NCBI RefSeq assembly: GCF_047495875.1 | Contig: NC_092470.1 | Coordinates: 20,014,001-20,078,000, forward strand | Origin: Pithys albifrons albifrons | Lineage: Eukaryota > Chordata > Aves > Passeriformes > Thamnophilidae | Direction of reading: 5' to 3' | DNA: 64,000 nt | Shown: one piece after another, positions 43,766-56,047 of the stretch | How positions within the stretch are numbered: the first letter of the stretch is position 1 | How the letters are laid out: the number at the start of each line of letters is the position of its first letter | Program-made: the position numbers and the translations under genes | The notes under the pieces: generated by a model | Seen by the model: the letters and a program-made list of their open reading frames with translations, nothing else | Database searches by the model: none | What the model was told of the DNA's origin: nothing

Positions 43766-44355
43766 TGAAGGGACTGGAGCACAAGCCCTGTGGGGAGAGG
43801 CTGAGGGAGCTGGGGGTGTTCAGCCTGGAGAAGAGGAGGCTCAGAGGTGACCTCAGCACTGTCTGGAACTGCCTGAAGGGAAGTTCTGACCAGGTGGGGG
43901 TTGGTCTCTTCTCCCAGGCACTCAGCAATAGGACAAGGGGGCACGATGGGCTCAAGCTCTGCCAGGAGAAATTGAAGTTGGAGATCAGAGAGAAATTCTT
44001 TGCAGAGAGAGTGCTCAGGGATTGGAATGGGCTGCCCAGAGAGGGGGTGGATTCCCCATCCCTGGAGGTTTTTCAACTGAGCTTGGCTGTGGCACTGAGT
44101 GCCATGATCTGGTAAAGGGACTGGAGTTGGACCAAGGGTTGGACTTGGTGATCTTGGAGGTCTTTTCCAGCCCAATCCATTCTGTGATTCTATGGATGTG
44201 ACACTGAGTGAGAATCCACATCTTGATCCAACCCCACTGTGATCACCAGCCCAGGGCACAGAGTGCCCTGGGCTGGTGATCACAGTGGGGTTGGATCAAG
44301 TGTTGGACTTGCTGATCTTGGAGGTCTTTTCCAACCCAATCCCTTCTATGATTCC
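43766..44355 (+). mobile_element. CR1 LINE 3' end with ORF C-terminus, plus palindromic unit
   Basis: The + strand keeps the C-terminal CR1 ORF open, with ERLRELGVFSLEKRRLRGDL through to the native stop after SAMIW (44113-44115). It ends in a CR1 tail followed by the perfect palindrome 44222-44300 and a second tail to about 44355. Good preservation suggests a fairly recent insertion. Confidence 0.9.
44222..44300. repeat. Perfect inverted repeat, 38-bp arms, 3-nt loop
   Basis: Left arm 44222-44259, loop AGA 44260-44262, right arm 44263-44300. Arms are identical in sequence to those at 3393-3471. Confidence 0.97.
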
Positions 44356-44649
44356 ATACTAAAGTGTTAGAGAAGACTTAGAAATGTGACAGGGATGTAG
44401 GTGATGCTGGGTGGGCTTGTCCCAGAGCATCCTCCTCCTCCTCCTGGCCTTGGCTGGGCTAAGGGTGTCCTTACCTCCTGTCCTAGGGCCCATCTCGGTG
44501 CTGAGCTGTGTGTTGGGTTCTACAGTCTTTATGTTGGGATTTTTTGATGAAGTAAAACTGTTGTGACCCTTGTGGGGTTTGCAGGGGGTGTCACTTGGGT
44601 TGTCCTTGCCCTTGAGAAAACAGGAGTCCTTCCCTTGAAATTGTTTAGG

Positions 44650-44757
44650 GCCAGCTTGGATGGAGCCATGGGAGGTGTCCCTTTCCATGGCAGAGGGTTG
44701 GAATGAGATGGTCTGGAAGGTTCTTTGTGACCCAAGTGATTCCATGATTTTGGGATC
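44650..44757 (+). mobile_element. CR1 LINE 3' end fragment
   Basis: GTGTCCCTTTCCATGGCAGA, GGTTGGAATGAGATGGTC and GATTCCATGATTTTG mark a decayed 3' end of the second subfamily. Confidence 0.75.
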
Positions 44758-45722
44758 CATCCCATCTCAACAGGCATTGGGATCACGAGCAAAGCTTTGC
44801 CAAGTCTCGCAGCAAATAGTGGTGCTTGTAAAAAGCTCAGGCTCCAAGCTTGGGTCTGCCTGGGTTTGTCTGGTGCAGGCCCTCAGTGCATCCAGCTGTG
44901 GAGAGAAGGAGCAGATGTGAAAATGGGGAATTCAATGTCTGGGACCCAAACCCTCCCTATAAAATGTGTGTCTGCAGCTGCCTCTGAGCTGTTCTGCCAC
45001 GGGGCTGAGAGCAGGAAAACTGAACCCACCAGGTTTGCATTTTGGCCTCTGCTCTGGAGAACTCTTTCTCCCAAGATTTTATGAAGCCCTGAAACCAACA
45101 CTCTGTAGTTTTGGGGGGGATGAGGTGCCTGTGCCAGGATCAGTCCTTGGTGGGGAGGCCGGGGCTCAGTTTTCCTCAAATGTCACAGGAATTGCTTTCT
45201 GAGATCTGCAAAAAAACAAAAAAAACCCCAAATGAACAAAAAAAAAACCAACAAAACTTTATGAATTGACTGGGAAGGCAGTAAAAATTAGTAGTAACAA
45301 GCTCATTTCAATAGAAATGGGTTTGCTGCTCTGTTGGCTGCCAACCATTTATGAGACTGGCTGGGTGCCGTGGGCAGGGTCCAGAGAGCCACATCCTGCC
45401 ACCCTCCTGCTGCTGGAAATCATTTGTGACTTCAAAAAAACAAATAACTCTATTGTGGAGCTTGTTTTATGGTTGGGGCCTGAGCTGGGTGACAGCTCTG
45501 GAGCTGCAAACTTGGAGGGGAGGCTTTTTCTCCACCTCAGGTGGGTTCCTGCTGGGTTTCCTGGTGCAGGTGAGGACACGGGGTGGCTGTTGCATCCATG
45601 GCACGTTGGATCTGCTCATGGATCCAGAGCAAGGGCACAGTTGGGGTGGGGTGGCTGTGCCAGTGCAGGGTGTTGTGCCAGGGGAGGTTTAGACAGGAAA
45701 TTAGGGAAAATTTCTTCCTTCC
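44758..45722. other. Intron 3, unique part
   Basis: A-rich stretches lie near 45,210-45,260. No gene is recognised. Confidence 0.4.
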
Positions 45723-46248
45723 CGTTGCCAAGGGCTCTGTCCATCCCTGGGGTCCATCCTGCCCGTGGTCAAGGGCTCTGTCCATCCCTGGGGTCCATCC
45801 TACCCATGGCCAAGGGCTCTGTCCATCCCTGGTGTCCATCCTGCCCATGGCCAAGGGCTCTGTCCATCCCTGGGGTCCATCCTGCCTGTGGTCAAGGGCT
45901 CTGTCCATCCCTGGTGTCCATCCTGCCCATGGTCAAGGGCTCTGTCCATCCCTGGGATCCATCCTGCCCGTGGTCGAGGGCTCTGTCCATCCCTGGGGTC
46001 CATCCTGCCCGTGGTCAAGGGCTCTGTCCATCCCTGGTGTCCATCCTGCCCATGGCCAAGGGCTCTGTCCATTCCTGGGGTCCATCCTGCCCATGGCCAA
46101 GGGCTCTGTCCATCCCTGGGGTCCATCCTGCCCATGGCCAAGGGCTCTGTCCATCCCTGGTGTCCATCCTGCCCGTTGCCAAGGGCTCTGTCCATCCGTG
46201 CGGTCCATCCTGTCCATGGTCAAGGGCTCTGTCCATCCCTGGTATCCC
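45723..46248. repeat. 41-bp minisatellite, about 13 copies
   Basis: CAAGGGCTCTGTCCATCCCTG plus GGGTCCATCCTGCCCATGGC repeats every 41 bp. Frames of about 250 codons across it are artefacts. Confidence 0.97.
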
Positions 46249-46382
46249 TCTGAAGCCGTGCCAGGTGTTGGGACAGCTGCTGGTGTGCAGACAGAGTGTC
46301 ACCACCATCCCATGCCATGGCAGTGAGCAGGGAGTGGGACAGCCCTGCTCACCCTGCTGACAGCACATCATCACCTCTGTCT

Positions 46383-46545
46383 TGGAATCACAGAATCAGT
46401 TGGGTTGGAAGAGACCTCTGAGACCATCAAGTCCAGCCCTTGATCCAACCCCACTGTGCTCACCAGCCCAGGGCACTCAGTGCCACATCCAGTCTCACCT
46501 TAAACACCTCCAGGGTTGGAGAATCCACCACCTTCTTCACTCAGC
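46383..46545 (-). mobile_element. CR1 LINE 3' end, minus strand, palindrome-free relative
   Basis: Read on the plus strand it has AATCACAGAATCAGTTGGG, then CCTTGATCCAACCCCACTGTG and CACCAGCCCAGGGCACTCAG, and continues as GTGCCACATCCAGTCTCACC. It is an ordinary CR1 containing the arm sequence once, and so represents the likely ancestor of the palindromic derivative. Confidence 0.85.
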
Positions 46546-48462
46546 CCAGCTGATCCACACCCAAACTGGAGTGTTTGTACTCAGAACATTGACATCCATC
46601 TCCTGGAAAAAGGGATCTAACGAGTTTCTGGGATGCCACAGGACACTCTGCTAAAGCCACTTGTGTGTGACAGTGGAAACTTCCCCCAGAGGAGAACAAG
46701 GAAATTCCTGTGTGAGCACAAAGTAAGGTAAAGATCCCGTGGGCACAGGGAGCTGCTCTTCCCCCCATTGTTGAGCTGTTTTAATGGAAGGGAAGCATCA
46801 GCACAAGTATATTTGAAGAAAAGTCACTGCTCTTACAGACACTGGGCAGCTTCTTCATCCCTGAAACAAGAAAATTAGGGTTGCTCTTTATTTCCCAGTA
46901 ATTCCAGCCACATATTTTGAAACATCCCTGGTCTTTTCCATGTTGATTTGCCAGTCCAGACCTTTAGAGCCGGATTGAATTCAGCTGTGCTTGAAAGGGT
47001 CGGTCATTTGAGACTCCCAACATTAAAGATCTTTGCAAATTAGTTTTGCTCTTGCCATGCTGAATTTGTTTGTGTAGAAAACCTCAGTGGATTTGGTATG
47101 TGGCTGTCTTTGAAGGGCTCTGCTTCAAAGGCTGCTGCTCTGGGTGTTTGATGTGCTGAGCTCCACGACCCGCGGGAAGCAGCAGAGCAGGACTCTGTTC
47201 AAACCTGCAGGAAGGACAAACTGAGCGGGGCTTTTCAAAGCCACCAAGGAAACTCCATGTCCAGGGTTCATTCCTGGAGGAAACCAGAGCTGGAGCTCCA
47301 TCAGGGACTTGTGATACAGCACTAAATGTGGTTCCCTTCCTTGCTTTGTGGGTGAGATGAGCCTGGAGGTGACTTGCATGGCACTTGGAGTTTGGGGATA
47401 GCTGGTCCCATAAAATTCAACTGAGATCTTGGGCAATGTGAAGCCAACCACAAGAGATGCAGTTGGACTGTAGCAAGGATCAAAAAAAAAGTGAACAGTA
47501 AAAAGAATCTTGTGAAGTTCCCCCATTCTTGTCTTGAAGTGTATTTTTCCCCAAGTAGCTTCATCTCAGAAGGAAAAGCACGAGAAGCTGGCTGAGGTTG
47601 GGGTGTTTTGCATGTTTGGAGCAGATCTGTCACCAAACAGGTTTTGTTGCCGTGGGGCAGGAAGCCCTTTCCCCTCCTGCCTGGTGTATCCATGTGGATC
47701 TGATCCCTTTAAAATACAGAAACAGGGTAAAAAAAGGTAAAATCAAAGGTGCTAATGCAAGGGCTGAAGGGCTGTCACCTCCCAGAGCCTTGGGCTGCCC
47801 CAAAAGGGCTTTCAGTGCCCCCCACCAGCCTGGTGGAGGGTGATGTGATGTGAGTGTTGTCTGTGTTAGAAGCAGCAGCTCCACTCCTGCTGGTGCCTTT
47901 GGGCCACCTGACGTGCCTGGCTGGGTGTGTGTGATGGGATCAGTCTGGGTTTAACTGAGGACAAACTGAGCAGCACCAGAACCTTGCTGGGAGCCTGCAG
48001 ATAATCCCAGCTCAGCCCTGGCCTGGGTCGCCACCGCTCCAACCCTGCCTGGCAGAAGGAGCTCCTTCCTCTCCTCTTCCCCCTTTCCTCCCTCTCATTG
48101 AGATTTCGACACAATATTATTTTAATCCTCGTTCTCTTGCCCCTCCTTCTCCCTCTCCCCTTCCTTCCCTGCAGGCTCTCAATGAGAACCAGCTGCCTTC
48201 CAAGGCGCTTTCCCCTCGGAGCAGGAGCCAGCTGGGTGCGGGGGCCGGGCGAGGGCGAAGCTGGCACCGCGCGGGGCCAGGGCTGGGGCGGGCTCAGCCC
48301 TCGTGGCTGCGCTGCCGGTGCCTCTGTCTGAGCCTCCAGAGTGCTTTTCCTCCTGGCTCTGTCCTCTTTGGACACCTGGGGTTTGTCCTCTTGGGCTTTG
48401 GGGCTGGTTTTGGGGCTGGTTTTGGAGCATCCCCTGCGGGTGGTGCAGAGGTTGGACCAGGA
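46546..48462. other. Intron 3, unique part
   Basis: 46,770-47,060 is repeat-free and AT-rich. 48,200-48,420 is GC-rich. No gene is recognised. Confidence 0.4.
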
Positions 48463-49275
48463 TGCGGGATGTGCCACGTGGGATGTACCATGTGGGATGC
48501 AGGATGTGCCACATGGGATGCGGGACGTGCCACGTGGGATGCGGGACGTGCCACGCGGGATGTGCCACATGGGATGCGGGACGTGCCACGTGGGATGCGG
48601 GACGTGCCACGCAGGATGCGGGACGTGCCACGTGGGATGCAGGACGTGCCATGTGGGATGCAGGATGTGCCATGCAGGATGTGCCACGTGGGATGCAGGA
48701 TGTGCCACACGGGATGTGGGATGTGCCACATGGGATGCGGGATGTGCTTGGGCTCTGGGGCTGGTTTTGGAGCATTCCCTGCGGGTGGTGCAGAGGTTGG
48801 ACCAGGATGCGGGATGTGCCACATGGGATGCAGGATGTGCCATGCGGGATGTGCCACATGGGATGCGGGATGTGCCATGTGGGATGTGCCATGTGGGATG
48901 TGCCACGCAGGATGCGCCACGTGGGATGTGCCACACGGGATGCGGGACGTGCCACGCAGGATGCGCCACGTGGGATGCAGGATGTGCCATGCGGGATGTG
49001 CCACGTGGGATGCGGGACGTGCCACATGGGATGCAGGATGTGCGATGCGGGACGTGGGATGTGCCACGTGGGATGTGCCACGTGGGATGCGGGATGTGCC
49101 ACACGGGATGTGCCACATGGGATGCAGGATGTGCGATGCGGGACGTGCCACATGGGATGCAGGATGTGCCACACGGGATGTGCCATGCGAGATGTGCCAT
49201 GCGGGATGCAGGATGTGCCACACGGGATGTGCCACGTGAGATGTGCCATGTGGGATACAGGATGTGCCACACAGC
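48463..49275. repeat. E-box-rich minisatellite with higher-order duplication
   Basis: Phrases GTGCCACGTGGGATGCGGGA and GATGTGCCACATGGGATGCAG alternate for about 810 bp; CACGTG occurs about eleven times. A non-repeat lead-in (48391-48462) recurs inside the array at 48748-48808, showing that a segment of roughly 350 bp was duplicated. Long frames on both strands (HIPHGTSCIPCGTS and GCATWDAGRATWD types) are artefacts. Confidence 0.95.
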
Positions 49276-52221
49276 TTGCCGTGCCCCAGCCACCTCTGCC
49301 CATCCCAGAGGAGTAGGAGCTTGCTTGTTTCTCGAGCTCTCTGCTTGGTCAGGCTGCCTCACTCACAGCCCGTGGTGTGAGTGTTTGCTGCGTGTTGAGC
49401 ACAGGAAGCATCGCTGGGGTTTTGAGTTGTGTTTTCCATCCTGTTTGAACACCCAGCAGAGTTTTAGGCATTCAGAGGAAGCTTCCAAAGCAGGCAAGGG
49501 AGTGAAATTGGGTCAGGCATTAACAGCTCACATGGGTCTGCTGCAGGAAGTACCAGAACTCCTCCTCACATCCATCCTTTGGTGTCCCAGGATGGTGGTG
49601 AGGTACCTGCAGGGTTTGTTGCCTCAGCAGAGGGAAGGAGCCTTTCCCTGTTTCGGGGTGAGTGCAGCCACTGAGGGGAACAGCACAGACCCATCTTGGA
49701 GCTTCCATACCTGATTTTTCCTTTTAAATTACATTTAGTGCCCCTGTCACATGAATAAGGTGAAGTAGTGTAATGTGCAGGCAGCAGGAATGGTTTTCCA
49801 AAGTGCTGTGTCTTTACCCCAGGTGAAGGCACAAGGGTGGGACTGTCTCCTGGTGCTCTGCTGTGAGTGGTGCAGTTGTACACTCTGGAGATTTGGTGGT
49901 CTCCACTCTGCAGAGGCAACACTGAGTGTTGAATGCAGATCCAGTCCCAGAAGCTCCAGCTCACCCTTGGATACCTTGGATTACTTCCTGGGATGCCACA
50001 CAGCAGAACGTGATGTGGGGACAAATTCTCCACAACTCAACATTTCAGAGCTTCTGAAACAGGATTTTCTGAGTAGCTCCAACCCAGCAACTCTCTTGAG
50101 AAAGGGATGATGAGAAAACTCTTCCCTACATGTTCCAGGATGCCCCTTGGAGAGCTCTGGCCCCATCCAGCCCTGGGGCATTCCCACAGCAAAGGGGGGA
50201 AAATCAAGGCTGGGCATTTGGAAACAGGGAGCGAGAGCTCCCAGAGTGGTGCCTCTCTGGTGGAGTGAGGTCGTGGGTGTTTATTTGAGGGAAGAGCAGC
50301 TCAGCCAAACATCCTGCTTTTAACCTCCCCTTTGCAGCCATCAGAGAGGTGCCTGCAGCTCTGTTTGTGTGCAGCCTCCTCTGCTCCTCTCTGGGCACGG
50401 AGGGGCTTGGCAATGAGGGCTGAGCAACAGGCTCTGGTGGTTGGGGGGATTCTGCTGCCTTTAAAGCTGTGATTTCCTTGTCTTTGCACTGCTGCATCCA
50501 CTGAGATGTCCAGTGTCACACAGGGTGTCTTGCAGGCTCTGAAAACCCACCCCCTTCCCCAAGTGTTTGAGACAAAAATCAGTGGGAACTGCCAAGTTTG
50601 AAGGGGGGTTTGTTGTGGGTGGAAACTGTGGGGGTTTTTCCCCCCCTTGTTTCAATCCCAAGCACAGCATTGCCAGAAACTTGGCTCAGCTTCCCCAGCA
50701 GAATTAGGGATGTATTTATGTCTTGGGGTTTATAAGGAAAGCTGAAACCAGGTAAATTTGGCCCAGGGCAGGTGAGTGGGGCTCACCTTGCCCAGTCTGT
50801 GCTGCCAGGAGGAGCAGGACAGGGATGTCCCCAGGGAGGGGACAAGCAGGACTTATTTTTGTAGCCATCTTGCATTGCAGCAGGGCTAAAATAGAGTTGT
50901 TGCTCTGCCTTCTACATTGCAGGTGAAGGGCTGAAAATCCTTTTTGTGCTGAGCAGAGACCCAGTGGTGGCTGGGATGGGTCTCTGGGCTTGGCCACCAC
51001 AGGGTCCTTCAGGCTGCAGGAGGAGTTTGGGGAAGCTCTTTATTTGTAACAGTTAATTCTGGAATAATGGACACATGAAAATGAGGTGGAACTTGTGTTT
51101 ATATTCCCAGACCATTTCCAGCTCCATTTCCTATCCAGAGTAACCCAGCAGGATGGCACATTACCCATAAAAACTGAATTCTCTTAGTGAGGTGTTGCTT
51201 TTGCATGTAATTAAAGGACTGATCCGTTCTTGAGTCATTTCGATGGTGTTTGGGCAGCAGTTCTTGCTCTTAGTCTTGGATTAATCCAGATATCTGTGGC
51301 TGAGCTGGTCTTTCAGCTCCTTCCCTGCAGTCAGCAGGGAGAAAGAGCCACTTACAGGGCACAATTTATCTTCTCTTTAAGGGAGAGGGATAAAATCAGT
51401 CACATAAGTCGTTCCCCCAAACTTTGCATCGTTCCCTGGGATGTTGTGGTTTACCCTTCCCTCAGCCAAGCCAGCAGAGAGGATTTGGGTGGTTGTGAGA
51501 CACATGAAAGGAAAAAAAAAAAGCTGTTTGTAAAAGAGGGAAGTGCAGCAAGAAAGGGCCGAGTTCTCTGTGACTCCACCAGCGCCCGGCTCGCTCCGGT
51601 GTCGCGCCGTGATGTCACAGGCAGCAAACAGCCCCTGGTTTATTCAGAGTAAAAGCTGAATTTCTTGTGCTGCTTTGCTGGGCTGCCTCCCCTCAGAGCC
51701 TTCCCCACGAGCACATCCCCAGCTCCCCCTGCCCGGGGGTTCCTGCAGCTCCATTACACAACATTGTTTGGCTTTGCCGCTGGCTCCGAGCGCTGGCCGG
51801 GCTGGGGACACTCACAGAGGGGAATGCACTTTATTTGGGTTTTAGGGCCTTCACAGGGGATGGGGCCAAAGCAAACAGGGAGTTTTATACTGGGCTGTGT
51901 TAACTAAACAGCCCTGGGAGCTCCTGGGGAGAGGTTCAGTGGAGAGCAGTGGGATGGACCCGCCGGGGTACCCGGAGCAGAACGGGGCACTCAGGATGTC
52001 CCCTCGGGCCTGGCTTGTTGTTTCTGTCCTTAATGATGGATTTTCAAGGAAATCAGAACATCAGGGCTGGTACCAGGGCACTGGTGGGTGACTTAGCCCA
52101 GTTGCCTTCTGTCTTTGGAAAGCACATCGTGTTTATCAAGCTCTATCTGAAGAGGAATTCAGCTCTCCATTCCTCTGCTACTGCAATGAAAACCTTGCCA
52201 GTGTTTCTGCTCTAAAGTGAC
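49276..52221. other. Intron 3, unique part
   Basis: No gene or repeat family is recognised in about 2.9 kb. Confidence 0.4.
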
Positions 52222-52512
52222 TCATGGCAAGTTTGTCCCCATGGCAAGTTTGTCCCCGTGGCAAGTTTGTCCCCATGGCAAGTTTGTCCCCGTGGCAAGT
52301 TTGTCCCCATGGCAAGTTTGTCCCCGTGGCAAGTTTGTCCCCGTGGCAAGTTTGTCCCCATGGCAAGTTTGTCCCCATGGCAAGTTGGTCCCCGTGGCAA
52401 GTTGGTCCCCGTGGCAAGTTTGTCCCCAGGGCAAGTTTATCCCCAGGGCAAGTTTGTCCCCGTGGCAAGTTGGTCCCCATGGCAAGTTTGTCCCTGTGGC
52501 AAGTTTATCCCC
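52222..52512. repeat. 17-bp minisatellite, about 17 copies
   Basis: ATGGCAAGTTTGTCCCC with GTGGC and AGGGC variants. The core is almost the same as in the 18-bp array at 20846-21784 (GGCAGTTTGTCCCC against GGCAAGTTTGTCCCC). Confidence 0.97.
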
Positions 52513-54324
52513 ATTTATTTTGGATCTTGCTGTAGTTACTCATTCCTTGAAGCTTTGTAGCAAAGGTTGGGAGAGGGCAGGTCAGAGCTTTGCTGGAGTG
52601 TTGGTCTTCATGGTTGTATGAGTTGTACCTTCTCAAGAAGCTCAAGGACCTCAGATTTTCTTCTTCTTGGAGCTGTTTGAGGGCTCTGGTGGCAGAGCCA
52701 AGCTCCATGTCCCAATGAGTAAGGCTGACCTCATCACTGACAGCACTCTGGAACAGCCCAAGAGCTTCTAAAAAAGACAATTTGAATTGCAGGCCAATTT
52801 CTGCTCTGAGGTTCAGCTGTCTAAATACAACCCCGGTGAAGTCAGTTGAGTTGCTTTGAGTTTCTGGTCAATATTTGGAGCAGAACCTGGCCCTGCTCAT
52901 GTGCAGCATGGAAGGATTTATTTGTAAGGAAAGGAGGAAAATCTGATGGTGGTTGGAGGATAAATGAGGGGTGGAGAATAAGGCTCAGGCTGCCCTTTTC
53001 CTCCTGCAAGGACTTTCCCTTTTGAGAGCAGGTTGCCTCAAGTGGCCTTGGTGGCTCGATGGGGGCACTGGGTTAGGACAATAAATAAAAGCAAAGGGCA
53101 CTTCTAGAAATGAGAGGAATGTGAAAATGTTTCAATGATTTAGTAGGAGAAAACTTTATTTAAACATTTAACCCAAGAGCAGGCTTTCATCTTTAAAACA
53201 TCATCCCTGTTTGAACTCCCATCCAAGTTTTTTCTGGATTTTCTGTGCACTTCATCATGTACAACAGCAAGCTGTGCTTTGCAGAGGGAATAAACTTCCA
53301 GTTCCCTCATTCCAGTTGTTGTTGTTGTTGCCTCAAATGCATCTAAATTACAGTAAAGAAGCTGTTTCCAGGGGAAAACTCCTAAACATGTTATTTCTCA
53401 TCAAAAGGTCTCATTTATTTGATGAATTGGAGCTGGGAAATGCTGTGTCCAAGGAAAGCTCCTAAAGCTGCACAGCTTTCCATGTGGAAAGCAGCCTGGA
53501 TGCAGATGTGGCAGTCAAGGCATGGGGCTTTTTCCCTAATGGAAGGGAATATTCCCCTCTGGGAAGGGCATCTCCCCAGCTGGCCCCAGGAGAGGGGCTG
53601 GGGTGGGTGGTTGGCACTGAGGGAAGCAGAGCTGAGCTGTCATGAACAGGGTTTGGCTTCAAACCTGCCCACATGGCACTGCAAAAGAATAGTTTCATTC
53701 TTCAAATGGATGTGCATTAGTGGATTATTTTGGAATTGCAGAATTCTGGCCCGGGCTGACACTAAATCTGGTGCTGCACTTTAAAGAGCAGAATCTCAGG
53801 ACTCTGCCCAAACATCAGCACGTTGTTGTCTTTGCTGGAGTTACACTCTTGCAATGCCCACTGTGCCATCTGGGGGGGACCAGGGGGATCAGCTCAGTAG
53901 TTTTGGTGACCTCAGGGCCCCTGGGGTGCAGCATTAGCATTGGCAATGGCCCTGTTTGTGTTCTCAGAGCTGCCTGAGCCCATGACCTGCTCTGATGGTG
54001 AGATTTATGCTTCCTAAGTACATTGTAAAAGTTTTATAAAGTAGCTTAAATATTTACACAATAAGCATTTAAGGAAACAGTTCTGTCTCTGAAGGAGCTG
54101 CTGATCCTTTGGGTCCATCAGACCATGGCCATGAGGGTTTTTTAACTGTCTGACCTCCAGGAATTTTTTTTTTCACCTAACTGGTTTTAAGCAGGCAAAC
54201 AAATGGGAACTCATACACAGGAACCTATAAATAATGTTAATGACCTGGCCTGTATCCTCAAAAGCCAGGAAATTTAGGAACATGATGGTGAGCTGGCCCT
54301 TTGCTCACTGAAGGGTGGAAAGCA
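52513..54324. other. Intron 3, unique part
   Basis: No gene is recognised. The AT-rich part at 54,000-54,250 could be regulatory, without specific support. Confidence 0.4.
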
Positions 54325-54600
54325 TAGCTGGGAGGATTCCTTCCCAATATCCCACCTAACTCTGCCCTCTGGCAGTGGGAAAACATTCCCTGTGTCCTGT
54401 CCCTCCCTCCCTTGTCCCCAGTCCCTCTCCAGCTCTCCTGGAGCCCTTTCAGGCCCTGGCAGGGGCTCTCAGGTCTCCCTGGAGGCTTCTCTTCTCCAGG
54501 TGACCCCCCCAGCTCTCCCAGCCTGGCTCCAAAGGGGCTCCAGCCCTGGAGCAGCTCCGTGGCCTCCTCTGGATCTGCTCCTGCAGCTCCATGTCCTCTG
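54325..54600 (-). mobile_element. CR1 LINE fragment, minus strand
   Basis: TTCCTTCCCAATATCCCACC, TCTGCCCTCTGGCAGTGGGA, CTCCAGCTCTCCTGGAGCCC and GGCTTCTCTTCTCCAGGTGA are the antisense of the CR1 segment upstream of the usual 3' end. The tail itself is missing on the 5' side, so the copy is broken at its 3' end. Confidence 0.85.
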
Positions 54601-54795
54601 CCATGCACTTCCCCAGGACAACCCCCTTTCCTTTGCTCCCAGATTTGATTCCAAGGCTCCAGTGCTGCTGCCTCTCCAGAGGGGCCTGTGCAGCTTTTAC
54701 TTCTTGCTTTTCCCAGCCCAAGGCTGTCAAACTACCTGGATTTCCCCCCTCAGGAGTTGCCCCATCCCACCGTGAGTGCAGCCTTTGTCTTCCTA

Positions 54796-54857
54796 GAATG
54801 GTGTGGGTTGGAAGGGACCTTTGGAGGTCATCTAGTCCAACCCCCATGGGTGGGATG
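54796..54857 (-). mobile_element. CR1 tail fragment, minus strand
   Basis: AGAATGGTGTGGGTTGGAAG and GGAGGTCATCTAGTCCAACC match an inverted CR1 3' tail. 54858-55799 afterwards holds nothing recognisable. Confidence 0.75.
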
Positions 54858-55799
54858 AGGAAGATGTGAGGGTGTTTTGCTTGGGCTGCTTCAAGGAGAG
54901 CATCCCATCCCCCTTGGCATGGCCATTCCCTTCCATTTCTGGCTAGCAGGGGGTGGATGCCCCTTGGGCAGAGCCAGGTGAAGCCTTGCTGGGGGTGGGC
55001 TCTGCCTGCTCCTCTCCCCCAGCAGCCACCAGCCCTTTCCTTGTGCTTGCTGAGGCTCAGGGGGTTGGTTTTTCCTCCCTCTCGCACGGCAGGCGGATGT
55101 TTAGATCCGAAAGGAAATGGGCTCGTTGTTTGCTCAGCTCCTCCTGGAGCAAACAGCCCTTCAAAATAACTCCAGCGTCGCCAGGGCCAGGAAAAACAGC
55201 CAAGCCAAAACGTTGAGAGCAAATAATTGGTCTTTTTTTGTGAAAGGGCTCCTCTTCAGCTCCGAGTTTGCTTATCAGAGCTGCTCTTTCAGCGTTTTGT
55301 TTGGAGGTTTTGCAATTCTTCTCAAAGCAAACAGATTTGCAGTGCCCAGAGAGGGGTTTTACTGCTCCCAGGGTGCTGCTTCCAGGGGATTCCCTTGGGA
55401 CAAGCAGAGCTTTTGGGTGGGAAACACCAACTGCTGTCATTTCAGAGCTAAAATTTGGGCCCTGGAGGAGGTGCCCTGGAGGAGGTGCCCTCTGGAGTGT
55501 CCCTGTCCCTGGTGCCTGCAGGGATGGCCCCTGCAGAGCCCTTGGCAGGCGTTGTGGGAAGAGCTCAGTGTGCCCACACAGCCCAGCCCAGCCCTCCTGA
55601 GTCACCCTGGGCAGGAAGGGCACTCAGCAGGTTGGGAGAACTGGCTGGAAGGGCTGGCCATGCCCTGCCTGCCCCCAGGGATGAGGTTTGCCCTGAATTT
55701 GGGCACACAGTGCCATGACCATCATTCCCAGAGGAGACCCCGGCACAGCTCCCTGGGGTGAGCACTGATGTCCTGCTGGGTAGCAGGACACACATCCTG

Positions 55800-56012
55800 T
55801 CCCTTCAGGGACTTCCAGAGGGTGTCTGGGCACTGAACAGGCTCCCCAGGGCAGTGGGCACAGCACCAACACTGACAGAGCTCAAGGAGCATTTGGACAA
55901 CGCTCTCAACCCCAGGGTGTGACTCTTGGGGATGGTCCTGTGTGGGGACAGGAGGTGGACTCTGATCCTTGTGGGTCCCTTCCAGCTCAGCATGTTCTGT
56001 GGTTCTGTGTCC
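55800..56012 (+). mobile_element. CR1 LINE 3' end, third subfamily
   Basis: GGGCACTGAACAGGCTCCCC, GAGCTCAAGGAGCATTTGGA and the tail GATCCTTGTGGGTCCCTTCC followed by AGCTCAGCATGTTCTGTGG. This tail is nearly identical to the tail of the tRNA-derived SINEs in the window, so this CR1 subfamily is the likely source of the SINE tail. Confidence 0.85.
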
Positions 56013-56047
56013 TTGGGAGTCCCTTCCAGCTCAGCATGTTCCAACCA

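Noticed and set aside
47866..49714. Histidine/cysteine-rich frames of 370-498 codons on both strands
   Set aside because: They are produced by the E-box-rich array; opposite strands are equally open and no domain is present.
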